A stretch of 64,000 nt of DNA, from positions 1-64,000 of the forward strand of contig DASYAE010000140.1 of NCBI GenBank assembly GCA_036501535.1. The letters run 5' to 3'. Below are positions 34,063 to 41,726 of the stretch, piece after piece. The notes under the pieces were generated by a model. It saw nothing but the letters and a program-made list of their open reading frames with translations, had not been told where the DNA came from and did no database searches. The translations under genes were made by a program, and so were the position numbers. This stretch comes from DASYAE01 sp036501535. GTDB lineage: Bacteria; Actinomycetota; Actinomycetes; Streptomycetales; Catenulisporaceae. How positions within the stretch are numbered: position 1 is the first letter of the stretch; each line of letters opens with the position of its first letter.

Positions 34063-34740
34063 ATGTCGCAAGCGAACAGCGGGGACTCGCGGCTCCGGGC
34101 CTCGGACGCGGATCGCGAGAGGATCGTGGAGAAGCTCCGGAGCAGCGCGGCTGAGGGCCGGCTGACGATGGACGAGTTCGAGCAGCGGATGTCCGCCGCC
34201 TACGCCGCGAGGACCTACGGGGACCTCGCCGCGCTGACCGCCGACCTTCCGGTCGACCTGAGCGCTCGCACCGGCAGCGGCAGGGCGGAGCCGCAGGACT
34301 CCGTTCCGAACGAATACCGCTCGGACGGCCACCGCTTCGGCGCCGACCCGGGCTTCGGCTCGCCCGCGACCTTCGGCAGCGGCGCGCCGCGCACCGAGCG
34401 CGGCCCGATCGACGCGGCCACAGACGTCATCGGCGCGCTGGTGAACGCCGGTGCGGACCTCCGGGCCCAGCGCGAGATCAGGCGCACGAACCAGCAGATC
34501 CGGATGGAAGTGCGGCAGCAGCGCCACGAGGCGCGGATGGCCCGGCGCACCGCGGGGTCGCCGGGCGGCGCGCTCGGCGGGTGGGTCGTGACCTCGGTGC
34601 TGCTGACCGGCATCTGGTTCATCCAGCTGGTCACCGATCCGCACGGCGGCCACTACTTCTGGCCGGCCTGGCCGATCGGCATCATCGGCATCCTGGCGCT
34701 GCTGCGCTCCATCAGGCTGTTCGGCAGCCGTCGCTACTGA
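34063..34740 (+). CDS. DUF1707 domain membrane protein
   Basis: This 225-residue protein opens with a DUF1707 domain (about residues 9-62: LRASDADRERIVEKLRSSAAEGRLTMDEFEQRMSAAYAARTYGDLAALTADLP). A low-complexity linker follows. A 2TM-type C-terminal module comes after it, with an amphipathic Arg/Gln helix (about 145-170) and two hydrophobic segments near 176-195 and 204-222. DUF1707 proteins are common in actinobacteria and often membrane-linked, but the role is unknown. It lies between the DMT gene and infA. Confidence 0.88.
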   Translation: MSQANSGDSRLRASDADRERIVEKLRSSAAEGRLTMDEFEQRMSAAYAARTYGDLAALTADLPVDLSARTGSGRAEPQDSVPNEYRSDGHRFGADPGFGSPATFGSGAPRTERGPIDAATDVIGALVNAGADLRAQREIRRTNQQIRMEVRQQRHEARMARRTAGSPGGALGGWVVTSVLLTGIWFIQLVTDPHGGHYFWPAWPIGIIGILALLRSIRLFGSRRY

Positions 34741-34744
34741 TCCG

Positions 34745-34758
34745 GTGTCACGTGACAC
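34745..34758. repeat. 14-bp perfect palindrome GTGTCACGTGACAC
   Basis: It begins five bases after the DUF1707 stop codon and about 40 bp before the infA promoter. It could be a weak terminator or a repressor operator for infA. Confidence 0.5.
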
Positions 34759-34786
34759 GGTGCCGGTCTGCAGGGCCGACACCCGA

Positions 34787-34817
34787 TTGGTGTTTTCCGC
34801 AGCCCGCGACGTAAACT
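34787..34817 (+). promoter_or_regulatory. infA promoter TTGGTG-19-TAAACT
   Basis: The -35 box TTGGTG is at 34787-34792 and the -10 box TAAACT at 34812-34817. The same hexamer pair, with a 17-bp spacer, precedes rplM. Transcription from here would give a leader of about 55 bases. Confidence 0.6.
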
Positions 34818-34880
34818 GGCTCGTCGGCCGAGCGACCATCGGCCGGCCAGCCGTATGCCTACCGAATGAAGTGCGAGGAC

Positions 34881-35102
34881 ATGCCCAAGAAAGAAGGGGC
34901 CATCGAGATCGAGGGCACCGTCGTCGAATCTCTTCCCAACGCCATGTTCCGGGTGGAGCTGCAGAACGGGCACAAGGTTCTCGCGCACATCAGCGGAAAG
35001 ATGCGGATGCACTACATCCGGATCCTGCCGGACGACCGGGTCGTGGTCGAGCTCAGCCCGTACGACCTGACCCGCGGCCGGATCGTCTACCGGTACAAGT
35101 GA
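34881..35102 (+). CDS. infA: Translation initiation factor IF-1
   Basis: This 73-residue OB-fold (S1-like) protein binds the ribosomal A site during initiation. The sequence KKEGAIEIEGTVVESLPNAMFRVELQNGHKVLAHISGKMRMHYIRILPDDRVVVELSPYDLTRGRIVYRYK is diagnostic across its length (quoted here as separate blocks: EIEGTVVESLPNAMF, HISGKMRMHYIRI, SPYDLTRGRIVYRYK). The ATG at 34881 gives the normal N-terminus; an upstream ATG at 34866 would add five residues. Confidence 0.97.
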   Translation: MPKKEGAIEIEGTVVESLPNAMFRVELQNGHKVLAHISGKMRMHYIRILPDDRVVVELSPYDLTRGRIVYRYK

Positions 35103-35196
35103 CCGGGAGAACGGATCCTCACAAATAAATAGCAACATCCTGAATCGCGATCCAGCGCCCGGCCCCGTGCGGGGCGCCGCTCGAAAGGAACCTTCG

Positions 35197-35310
35197 ATGA
35201 AGGTCAAGCCGAGCGTCAAGCCGATCTGCGACAAGTGCAAGGTGATCCGCCGTCACGGCCGGGTCATGGTGATCTGCGAGAACCTGCGCCACAAGCAGCG
35301 TCAGGGCTAA
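35197..35310 (+). CDS. rpmJ: 50S ribosomal protein L36, zinc-binding form
   Basis: This 37-residue ribosomal protein has the zinc ribbon ligands C11, C14, C27 and H32 (CDKC...C....H), the C+ form. AAAGGAA lies six bases before the ATG. It follows infA by 94 bp, in the usual infA-rpmJ-rpsM order. Confidence 0.96.
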   Translation: MKVKPSVKPICDKCKVIRRHGRVMVICENLRHKQRQG

Positions 35311-35464
35311 TCCCCCCGGCACCAGCTGCGCGTGTGCGCGAGGCCGCTTCTCGCCCCGCTTCGTGCTTGCCGCGTCGTCGACAACTGACGTCCAGCACCC
35401 GTAAGAGCGCGGCATCCCGACCCCGGCGAACCGGCCCTCTGCGGGGCGCTCCGCCGGACGACAC

Positions 35465-35484
35465 CCCCGGCACGGAGGCCGGGG
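35465..35484 (+). ncRNA. Stem-loop in the rpmJ-rpsM leader
   Basis: CCCCGGC and GCCGGGG form a perfect 7-bp stem around ACGGAG, about 80 bases before rpsM. The 256-bp gap has no ORF and further partial pairing around 35490-35515. A ribosomal-protein (for example S4) autoregulatory leader is possible but not shown. Confidence 0.4.
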
Positions 35485-35566
35485 ACCTTCCGTCTCTGCG
35501 CGCAAGCGGAGCGACTGGAACGGTGCCGCGACAGACCTCCGCGACAGAACTTAGGAGCCTGCCGAG

Positions 35567-35947
35567 ATGGCACGCCTCATCGGGGTCGACCTCCCCCGCG
35601 ACAAGCGGCTGGAGATCGCCCTCACCTACATTTTCGGCATCGGCCGCACCCGCGCGCAGCACACCTGCGCCGGGACCGGTGTCTCCCCGGACGTCCGGGT
35701 GAAGGACCTGAGCGACGACGACCTGATCAAGCTGCGCGACTGGATCGAGGCCAACTACAAGACCGAGGGCGACCTGCGCCGCGAGGTCCAGGCCGACATC
35801 CGGCGCAAGATGGAGATCGGCTGCTACCAGGGCCTGCGGCACCGCCGCGGCCTTCCGGTCCGCGGCCAGCGCACGCACACCAACGCGCGTACCCGCAAGG
35901 GCCCGCGCCGCGCCATCGCGGGCAAGAAGAAGCCGGGCAAGAAGTAG
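35567..35947 (+). CDS. rpsM: 30S ribosomal protein S13
   Basis: This 126-residue small-subunit head protein has the S13 landmarks [69 protein letters not shown] (read here with RR before EVQ), and a basic tail KKKPGKK. It contacts the subunit interface and tRNA. TAGGAG sits eight bases before the ATG. Confidence 0.97.
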   Translation: [126 protein letters not shown]

Positions 35948-36005
35948 TCCCCCGCGGTCCTCGACACCGCACCGGGACCGATCACCTCACTTGGAGTATT
36001 GCTAG

Positions 36006-36419
36006 ATGCCTCCCAAGAGCCGACAGGCCGCGGCCGCCGCGAAGACCAAGGTGCGCCGCAAGGAGAAGAAGAACGTCGCCCACGGGCACGCGCACATCAA
36101 GAGCACGTTCAACAACACGATCGTCTCGATCACGGACCCGCAGGGCAACGTGATCGCCTGGGCCTCCTCCGGCCAGGTGGGCTTCAAGGGCTCGCGCAAG
36201 TCGACGCCCTTCGCCGCGCAGATGACCGCGGAGGCCGCAGCGCGCCGCGCCATGGAGCACGGCATGCGGAAGGTCGACGTGTTCGTCAAGGGTCCCGGCT
36301 CCGGCCGCGAGACCGCCATCCGCTCGCTGCAGCAGACCGGCCTGGAGGTCGGGTCCATCAACGATGTGACCCCGTCCCCGCACAACGGCTGCCGCCCGCC
36401 GAAGCGCCGCCGCGTCTGA
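36006..36419 (+). CDS. rpsK: 30S ribosomal protein S11
   Basis: This 137-residue platform protein has a Lys/Ala-rich N-terminus followed by HAHIKSTFNNTIVSITDPQGN, SSGQVGFKGSRKSTPFAAQ and GMRKVDVFVKGPGSGRETAIRSLQ. It ends DVTPSPHNGCRPPKRRRV, which is typical of S11. GGAG is upstream. rpsD begins 28 bp later. Confidence 0.97.
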   Translation: MPPKSRQAAAAAKTKVRRKEKKNVAHGHAHIKSTFNNTIVSITDPQGNVIAWASSGQVGFKGSRKSTPFAAQMTAEAAARRAMEHGMRKVDVFVKGPGSGRETAIRSLQQTGLEVGSINDVTPSPHNGCRPPKRRRV

Positions 36420-36447
36420 GCCCGCCGACCAGGAGACAGAGAAACAC

Positions 36448-37074
36448 ATGGCCCGTTACACCGGACCCGACTGCAAGCGGTGCCGCCGCGAGAAGACGAA
36501 GCTCTTCCTCAAGGGCAGCAAGTGCGAGTCGGCGAAGTGCCCGATCGAGATCCGTCCCTACCCGCCCGGCGAGCACGGCCGCGGCCGGACCAAGGACAGC
36601 GAGTACCTGCTGCAGAAGCGCGAGAAGCAGAAGTGCGCGCGCATCTACGGCGTGCTGGAGAAGCAGTTCCGCGGCTACTACGAGGAGGCGAACCGCAAGC
36701 AGGGCAAGACCGGCGAGAACCTGCTGCGCATCCTCGAGTCGCGGCTGGACAACGTGGTCTACCGGGCCGGCTTCGCCAAGTCCCGGGACCACGCGCGCCA
36801 GCTGGTGCGGCACGGCCACATCCAGCTGAACGGCCACAAGGCGGACATCCCGTCGATGCGGGTCAAGGAGAGCGACATCGTCGAGGTCCGCAAGGAGTCG
36901 GTGAACCTGGACCCGTTCGTGGTCGCGCGGGCCGAGTCCGGTGACCGCACCGTGCCGGCCTGGCTCGAGGTCGTGCCGTCGAAGATGCGGATCCTGATCC
37001 ACTCGCTGCCGGCCCGCCAGGTGATCGACACGCAGGTGCAGGAGCAGCTGATCGTCGAGCTCTACTCGAAGTAA
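36448..37074 (+). CDS. rpsD: 30S ribosomal protein S4, zinc-cysteine form
   Basis: This 208-residue assembly-initiating protein has an N-terminal zinc-ribbon with four cysteines (CKRC and then CESAKC), the C+ type. It then carries RPYPPGEHGRGR and the S4 RNA-binding domain (about residues 95-160, ESRLDNVVYRAGFAKSRDHARQLVRHGHIQLNG). The C-terminus ILIHSLPARQVIDTQVQEQLIVELYSK matches the Mycobacterium-type S4. Many streptomycetes use a Cys-less S4 paralogue. S4 is the classic autoregulator of this operon. Confidence 0.97.
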   Translation: MARYTGPDCKRCRREKTKLFLKGSKCESAKCPIEIRPYPPGEHGRGRTKDSEYLLQKREKQKCARIYGVLEKQFRGYYEEANRKQGKTGENLLRILESRLDNVVYRAGFAKSRDHARQLVRHGHIQLNGHKADIPSMRVKESDIVEVRKESVNLDPFVVARAESGDRTVPAWLEVVPSKMRILIHSLPARQVIDTQVQEQLIVELYSK

Positions 37075-37099
37075 GTAGACCCTGGTAGACGGAGTTTTT

Positions 37100-37144
37100 C
37101 CGGGGTGCGCGGTACAAGGCTTACACTTGTAACGCGCACCCCGG
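37100..37144 (+). ncRNA. Large hairpin between rpsD and rpoA
   Basis: The 12-bp perfect outer stem CCGGGGTGCGCG/CGCGCACCCCGG is followed by one G-A mismatch and a 6-bp inner stem TACAAG/CTTGTA around a 7-nt loop. No T-run follows, so it is not a standard terminator. It may act as an attenuator, RNase site or protein-binding leader for rpoA. The inner stem carries TACAAGGCTTA, resembling the dispersed TATAAGGCTTGTA motif. Confidence 0.75.
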
Positions 37145-37180
37145 CGGCATGCCCGCCTGGGCGTGCCTGAGTGGGCGTCA

Positions 37181-37186
37181 TATAGA
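37181..37186 (+). promoter_or_regulatory. Candidate -10 box TATAGA upstream of rpoA
   Basis: TATAGA lies 26 bases before the rpoA start and downstream of the hairpin. It could give rpoA an independent transcript. No convincing -35 is visible. Confidence 0.35.
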
Positions 37187-37212
37187 GGGCGCCCCGTATC
37201 ACGGAGGTTGCA

Positions 37213-38235
37213 TTGCTCATCGCTCAGCGTCCCGCGCTGACCGAGGAAATCGTCGACGAGTTCCGCTCCCGGTTCACCATCGAGCCGCTGGAGCCCGGAT
37301 TCGGCTACACCCTCGGCAACTCCCTGCGCCGCACCCTGCTCTCCTCGATCCCGGGGGCCGGGGTCACCAGCATCCGCATCGAGGGCGTGCTGCACGAGTT
37401 CCAGACCATCCCGGGCGTCAAGGAGGACGTCACCGACCTGATCCTGAACATCAAGGGCCTGGTCGTCTCCTCCGAGCACGACGAGCCGGTGGTCATGTAC
37501 CTGCGCAAGCAGGGCCCCGGCGTGGTCACCGCGGCGGACATCGCCCCGCCGGCCGGCGTCGAGGTGCACAACCCGGAGCTGATCCTGGCCACGCTCAACG
37601 GCAAGGGCAAGCTGGAGATGGAGCTGACCGTCGAGCGCGGCCGCGGCTACGTCTCCGCGGTGCAGAACAAGCAGGCCGGGCAGGAGATCGGCCGGATCCC
37701 GGTGGACTCGATCTACTCCCCGGTGCTGAAGGTCAAGTACGAGGTCCAGGCCACCCGAGTCGAGCAGCGCACCGACTTCGACAAGCTGGTCGTCGACGTC
37801 GAGACCAAGCCGTGCCTGCGCCCCCGCGACGCGGTGGCCTCGGCCGGCAAGACCCTGGTCGAGCTGTTCGGCCTGGCCCGCGAGCTGAACGTGGAGGCCG
37901 AGGGCATCGACATGGGCCCGTCGCCCACCGACGCCGCTCTCGCCGCCGACCTGGCGCTGCCCATCGAGGAGCTGGAGCTGACCGTCCGCTCCTACAACTG
38001 CCTCAAGCGCGAGGGCATCCACACCGTCGGCGAGCTGGTCGCCCGCTCGGAGGCGGACCTGCTGGACATCCGCAACTTCGGCGCCAAGTCGATCGACGAG
38101 GTCAAGGCCAAGCTGCACACCATGGGCCTGGCCCTGAAGGACTCCCCGCCCGGATTCGACCCGGCGCTCGCGCTGGCCTCGGAGACCGGCTACGAGGACG
38201 ACGACCTGTCGTACGCCGAAACCGAGCAGTACTGA
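37213..38235 (+). CDS. rpoA: RNA polymerase subunit alpha
   Basis: This 340-residue subunit starts assembly of the RNA polymerase core. The N-terminal dimerisation domain (about residues 8-228) holds PGFGYTLGNSLRRTLLSSIPGA and the C-terminal DNA/activator-binding domain (about 245-320) holds ELTVRSYNCLKREGIHTVGELVARSEADLLDIRNFG. The start is TTG at 37213 behind GGAGG with five-base spacing. The C-terminus is acidic (EDDDLSYAETEQY). Confidence 0.97.
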   Translation: MLIAQRPALTEEIVDEFRSRFTIEPLEPGFGYTLGNSLRRTLLSSIPGAGVTSIRIEGVLHEFQTIPGVKEDVTDLILNIKGLVVSSEHDEPVVMYLRKQGPGVVTAADIAPPAGVEVHNPELILATLNGKGKLEMELTVERGRGYVSAVQNKQAGQEIGRIPVDSIYSPVLKVKYEVQATRVEQRTDFDKLVVDVETKPCLRPRDAVASAGKTLVELFGLARELNVEAEGIDMGPSPTDAALAADLALPIEELELTVRSYNCLKREGIHTVGELVARSEADLLDIRNFGAKSIDEVKAKLHTMGLALKDSPPGFDPALALASETGYEDDDLSYAETEQY

Positions 38236-38343
38236 CAGCGCTGAATAATTAGTTAGACACACGCGGCCGCCGCCCGATCCCCGGGCGGCGGGACTGCGCC
38301 GGTACCCGGCACGGCCGGCGCAGGAACAATGAGGAGAGACCAG

Positions 38344-38979
38344 ATGCCCACCCCGAAGAAGGGCCCCCGCCTCGGCGGATCCGGCTCGCACCAGAAGCAC
38401 ATCCTGGCGAACCTGGCCAAGCAGCTGATCGAGAACGAGGCGGTCACCACCACGCTGCCCAAGGCCCGGGCCCTGCGCCCGTTCGTCGAGCCGCTGATCA
38501 CCAAGGCGCGCAAGGGCGACCTGCACTCGCGCCGCCAGGTGATCGCCGCGCTCGAGATCCGCAACACGATGTTCTACAACGGCAGCGACATCGTCTTCAA
38601 GCTGTTCGACGACATCGGGCCGCGGTACGTCGAGCGGCCGGGCGGCTACACCCGCATCATCAAGCTCGGCCCGCGCCGCGGCGACAACGCGCCGATGGCC
38701 CGGATCGAGCTGGTCGAGGCGCGCACCATCGCCCAGACCGCGACCGACGAGGCGACCGCCGCCACCCGGCGCGCGGCCAAGGACGCCGACGCCAAGGCGT
38801 CCGCCGCCACCGCGGCCGACGAGGACGCCGAGGACGAGGTCGAGGACGAGGACATCGACGAGGCCGACACCGAGGGCGCGGACACCGAGCTCACGGACGA
38901 GTCCGAGGACGAGGAAGCCGAGTCCGGCGAGGACGACGACGAGTCCGAGGACGACGCGGACGACGGCGACGACGCCTGA
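38344..38979 (+). CDS. rplQ: 50S ribosomal protein L17 with long acidic tail
   Basis: This 211-residue protein has the L17 core in its first 120 residues (MPTPKKGPRLGGSGSHQKHILANLAKQLIENEAVTTTLPKARALRPFVEPLITKARKGDLHSRRQV). A non-core tail of about 90 residues is made largely of Asp, Glu and Ala. L17 is usually about 120-170 residues, so the tail is long. ATG 38344 is chosen because GAGGAGA is correctly spaced; an in-frame ATG at 38329 adds five residues. Confidence 0.95.
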   Translation: MPTPKKGPRLGGSGSHQKHILANLAKQLIENEAVTTTLPKARALRPFVEPLITKARKGDLHSRRQVIAALEIRNTMFYNGSDIVFKLFDDIGPRYVERPGGYTRIIKLGPRRGDNAPMARIELVEARTIAQTATDEATAATRRAAKDADAKASAATAADEDAEDEVEDEDIDEADTEGADTELTDESEDEEAESGEDDDESEDDADDGDDA

Positions 38980-38997
38980 CGATCGGTTCGGTGTCGG

Positions 38998-39031
38998 AAC
39001 GGGCGGGAGCGGAAACTCGCTCCCGCCCGTT
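38998..39031 (+). terminator. Perfect 14-bp stem-loop after rplQ
   Basis: AACGGGCGGGAGCG and CGCTCCCGCCCGTT are complementary over 14 bp around GAAACT. A short T-containing tail (TCTCGGTGT) follows. It lies 18 bp past the rplQ stop and before truA, marking the end of the rpoA-rplQ transcript or a strong pause. Confidence 0.7.
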
Positions 39032-39070
39032 CTCGGTGTGCAAGAGGGGTGCGAGGGAGGGACATTCCAG

Positions 39071-39973
39071 GTGGACACGGTCCGGATCCGCTTCGACCTG
39101 GCGTACGACGGCACGGACTTCGCGGGGTGGGCCCGGCAGCGCGGCGACGTGCGCACGGTGCAGTCGGTCTTCGAGGCGGCGCTGACCGCCGTGCTGCGGC
39201 TGCCCGAGCCGGCCAACCTGACCGTGGCCGGCCGCACCGATGCGGGGGTGCACGCCGCCGGCCAGGTCGTCCACCTCGACGTGCCGGAGCGGATCTGGCA
39301 CGAGCACCGGGAGCGGCTGCTGTACCGGCTGGCCGGGAAGCTGCCGCCGGATGTGCGGGTCTGGGACGCGCAGGAGGCCCCGGAGGGCTTCGACGCCCGC
39401 TTCGCCGCGATCTCCCGGCGCTACATCTACCGGGTCGCGGACTGCCGCTTCGGGGCCGAGCCGACCCGCCGCCGGTTCGTGCTCTGGCATCCGCACCGGC
39501 TCGACGTGGAGGCGATGAACGCGGCCTCGCAGCTGCTGCTCGGCGAGCACGACTTCGCCGCCTACTGCAAGAAGCGCGAGGGCGCCACGACCATCCGCCG
39601 ACTGCTCGCACTGACCTGGCAGCGCACCGAGCCGGCGGGCGGGCGCAGCGAGGTGGGCGCGACGGTCGAGGCGGACGCGTTCTGCCACTCCATGGTCCGC
39701 GCCCTGGTCGCCGCGATGTTCATGGTCGGCGACGGCCGCCGGCCGGCCGAGTTCCCGGCCGAGGTGCTCTCCAGCCGCATCCGGCATCCCGGCGTCAACG
39801 TCGCCCCGCCGCACGGCCTCACCCTCGAGGAGGTCCGGTACCCGCAGGACACGGCCGCCATGATCGCGCGCGCCGCGCAGGCCCGCACCAAGCGCAGCCT
39901 GCCCTGCCTCGACCCGGACCGGCTGCCGGCGCCGTCTGACGCGGAGTCGAATTCCAGCCCTGTTCACGGATAA
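39071..39973 (+). CDS. truA: tRNA pseudouridine(38-40) synthase TruA
   Basis: It makes pseudouridine at positions 38-40 of tRNA anticodon stems. The 300 residues show RFDLAYDGTDFAGWARQ, the catalytic aspartate D57 in AGRTDAGVHA, and RRYIYRVADCRFG. HDFAAYCKKREGATTIRRL and FCHSMVRALVAAMFMVGDGRR follow. The GTG at 39071 has GGGAGGG nine bases upstream. It is in the usual place after rplQ. Confidence 0.95.
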   Translation: MDTVRIRFDLAYDGTDFAGWARQRGDVRTVQSVFEAALTAVLRLPEPANLTVAGRTDAGVHAAGQVVHLDVPERIWHEHRERLLYRLAGKLPPDVRVWDAQEAPEGFDARFAAISRRYIYRVADCRFGAEPTRRRFVLWHPHRLDVEAMNAASQLLLGEHDFAAYCKKREGATTIRRLLALTWQRTEPAGGRSEVGATVEADAFCHSMVRALVAAMFMVGDGRRPAEFPAEVLSSRIRHPGVNVAPPHGLTLEEVRYPQDTAAMIARAAQARTKRSLPCLDPDRLPAPSDAESNSSPVHG

Positions 39974-40088
39974 TCACCACGACCCGACCCGTAAGTGAAT
40001 TCACGCCCTTTTCGTGAGACGGGTCTTCTCCGGTCGCGCGGCCGCGTGATAATCTGCCGCGCCGCTTCCGAACAGGGGGAAGACGACC

Positions 40089-41063
40089 GTGGCGATCAGA
40101 ACGCGGATATTCCGGGTTGTCGCGGCCGCGGCGCTGCTGGTCAGTGCCCCGGCCGCGGTGGCCTTATTCAGGGGTGTCGGAATACCCGGAGACACCGGCC
40201 GGGTCGGTTCGAATATCGCGGATTTCTCGGCGTCCGGCGCATCTGACGCACTCTCGGCCACACTGACGCAGAAGTCCGCGGACACGGCCGAACTGACCGT
40301 CGACGAGAGCGGCGGGGACCTCGACAGCTACTTCACCGTGCGGATCACCGGGCTCGGCGGCTACACCGTCACCGCGACTCCGGCGGGCCTCTGCTCCCAG
40401 TCCGGCGCGCAGCTGGACTGCGCCTACTCGACCCCGCTCAGCTCGAGCGACTCAGCGGTCTCCATCACGCTGGCCTTCTCCGGCGGGTCGGGGCCGGCCG
40501 ACCTGACCGCTGCGGTCACCGGCTACCTGCTCGACGCGGTCGGCATTGCGGTCGGGGCCGGCGACACCGCCAAGGCGACGCTGGACTGGACGCCGGGCCA
40601 GCCGGGCAGCACGGTCGGCAGCAGCGCGCCGGGCTCCGGATCCGGCCCGGGCGGAACCTCCGGCAGCGCGGGCGGCGCGGGCGGGACGGGCAGCACGGGC
40701 GTCCGCTCCAACGTCGTGCCGGTCCCGGCGACCGCCGGCGCGGGGCCGGGCGTCATGACCCCGCAGGTGCGCTCGGCGCCGTCCACGCGGGCCGGCAGTT
40801 CCGCGTCGAGCCCGACTCACCTGGGCGCCGGCTCGGCCGTCGGCGGCTCCGGTCCCGGCTGGGTGCAGTGGACGCTGATCGCCCTGGCGCTGGTTCTCGC
40901 AGGCGCCGGCGCGGGCTGCCTTTACATCGCGCGGCGCCGCACTAAGGCCGCTTATGCCGCCGCCGCGGCCTACGTCCCGCCGGCCTTCGACCCGAAGAGC
41001 GTCTCTCTGGACACTCTGGAGCACAGTTTCCAGCGTTTTGGTGATTCTCCGGCGGACAGGTAA
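40089..41063 (+). CDS. Secreted surface protein with C-terminal transmembrane anchor
   Basis: This 324-residue protein begins with a signal-like segment (MAIRTRIFRVVAAAALLVSAPAAVA). An all-beta domain of about 130 residues follows (TAELTVDESGGDLDSYFTVRITGLGGYTVTATPAG, with a Cys pair around 99-107). A long Gly/Ser/Ala-rich spacer (about 160-255) leads to one transmembrane helix (about 265-285) and a basic IARRRTK stop-transfer. It lacks LPxTG, so it is anchored by the helix. It contains a rare TTA codon near residue 26. It interrupts truA-rplM. Function unknown; exposed wall protein is inferred. Confidence 0.7.
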   Translation: MAIRTRIFRVVAAAALLVSAPAAVALFRGVGIPGDTGRVGSNIADFSASGASDALSATLTQKSADTAELTVDESGGDLDSYFTVRITGLGGYTVTATPAGLCSQSGAQLDCAYSTPLSSSDSAVSITLAFSGGSGPADLTAAVTGYLLDAVGIAVGAGDTAKATLDWTPGQPGSTVGSSAPGSGSGPGGTSGSAGGAGGTGSTGVRSNVVPVPATAGAGPGVMTPQVRSAPSTRAGSSASSPTHLGAGSAVGGSGPGWVQWTLIALALVLAGAGAGCLYIARRRTKAAYAAAAAYVPPAFDPKSVSLDTLEHSFQRFGDSPADR

Positions 41064-41066
41064 ACT
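41038..41066 (+). promoter_or_regulatory. rplM promoter TTGGTG-17-TAAACT
   Basis: The -35 box TTGGTG (41038-41043), a 17-bp spacer and the -10 box TAAACT (41061-41066) overlap the end of the surface-protein gene. It is a near copy of the infA promoter. Confidence 0.65.
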
Positions 41067-41113
41067 CGGCGTTCGTTGCACGTTCCGCGTATGCCCGCTT
41101 CCAGCGGCACGCG

Positions 41114-41194
41114 CCCGGACTTCCAGTCGCAGTAATGGAAGAAGCCGGGGGGCACGGTGCCTGATGCCGTAGGCGTCTGGGGGCATGCCTACGG
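41114..41194 (+). ncRNA. Structured rplM leader with two hairpins
   Basis: One hairpin pairs CCCGG.CTTCCA with TGGAAG...CCGGG (41114-41149). The second pairs CCGTAGGC with GCCTACGG (41167-41194) around a 12-nt loop. The second is about 40 bases before the GTG of rplM. Such leaders of ribosomal operons are often autoregulated, but no test is available here. Confidence 0.5.
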
Positions 41195-41233
41195 AACCCG
41201 GTCCCCTATCCGTTTCCGAGCGAAGGCAGTCCC

Positions 41234-41677
41234 GTGCCCACGTACAGCCCCAAGCCCGGCGAGGTCGAGCAGAAGTGGTACGTCATCGACGCCGCTGACG
41301 TCGTCCTCGGCCGGCTCGCCAGCCAGACGGCCATCCTCCTGCGGGGCAAGCACAAGCCGCAGTTCGCGCCGCACGTCGACACCGGCGACTTCGTCATCAT
41401 CGTCAACGCCGACAAGGTTTACCTCTCCGGCAAGAAGCGCGAGGACAAGCTGGCCTACCGGCACTCCGGCTACCCCGGCGGCCTGCGCTCGGTGAAGTAC
41501 GGCGACCTGATCGACAAGGACTCGCGCAAGGCCGTCGAGAAGGCGGTGCGCGGCATGCTGCCGAAGAACACCCTCGGCCGCCAGATGCTGAGGAAGCTCA
41601 AGGTCTACGGCGGCCCCGAGCACCCGCACGCAGCCCAGCAGCCGGTGCCGTTCCAGCTGACCCAGACCGCGCAGTAG
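41234..41677 (+). CDS. rplM: 50S ribosomal protein L13
   Basis: This 147-residue protein has the L13 features WYVIDAADVVLGRLASQTAILLRGKHKPQFAPHVDTGDFVIIVNADKV and RMLPKNTLGRQMLRKLKVYGGPEHPH (here GMLPKNTLGRQ). The start is GTG at 41234, behind the rplM leader. It is followed by rpsI 49 bp later, the normal pair. Confidence 0.97.
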   Translation: MPTYSPKPGEVEQKWYVIDAADVVLGRLASQTAILLRGKHKPQFAPHVDTGDFVIIVNADKVYLSGKKREDKLAYRHSGYPGGLRSVKYGDLIDKDSRKAVEKAVRGMLPKNTLGRQMLRKLKVYGGPEHPHAAQQPVPFQLTQTAQ

Positions 41678-41726
41678 CACACTGCCGCCAACGACGATCA
41701 TCGAAGCAGACAAGGAGTTCGCGGCC

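Noticed and set aside
37100..37144. The large hairpin as an ordinary rho-independent terminator
   Set aside because: There is no T-run downstream and the ribosomal string would be cut; kept as a regulatory structure instead.
36358..39237. A 959-codon minus-strand frame opposite ribosomal genes
   Set aside because: It is opposite rpsD, rpoA and rplQ and looks like the antisense of their codons.
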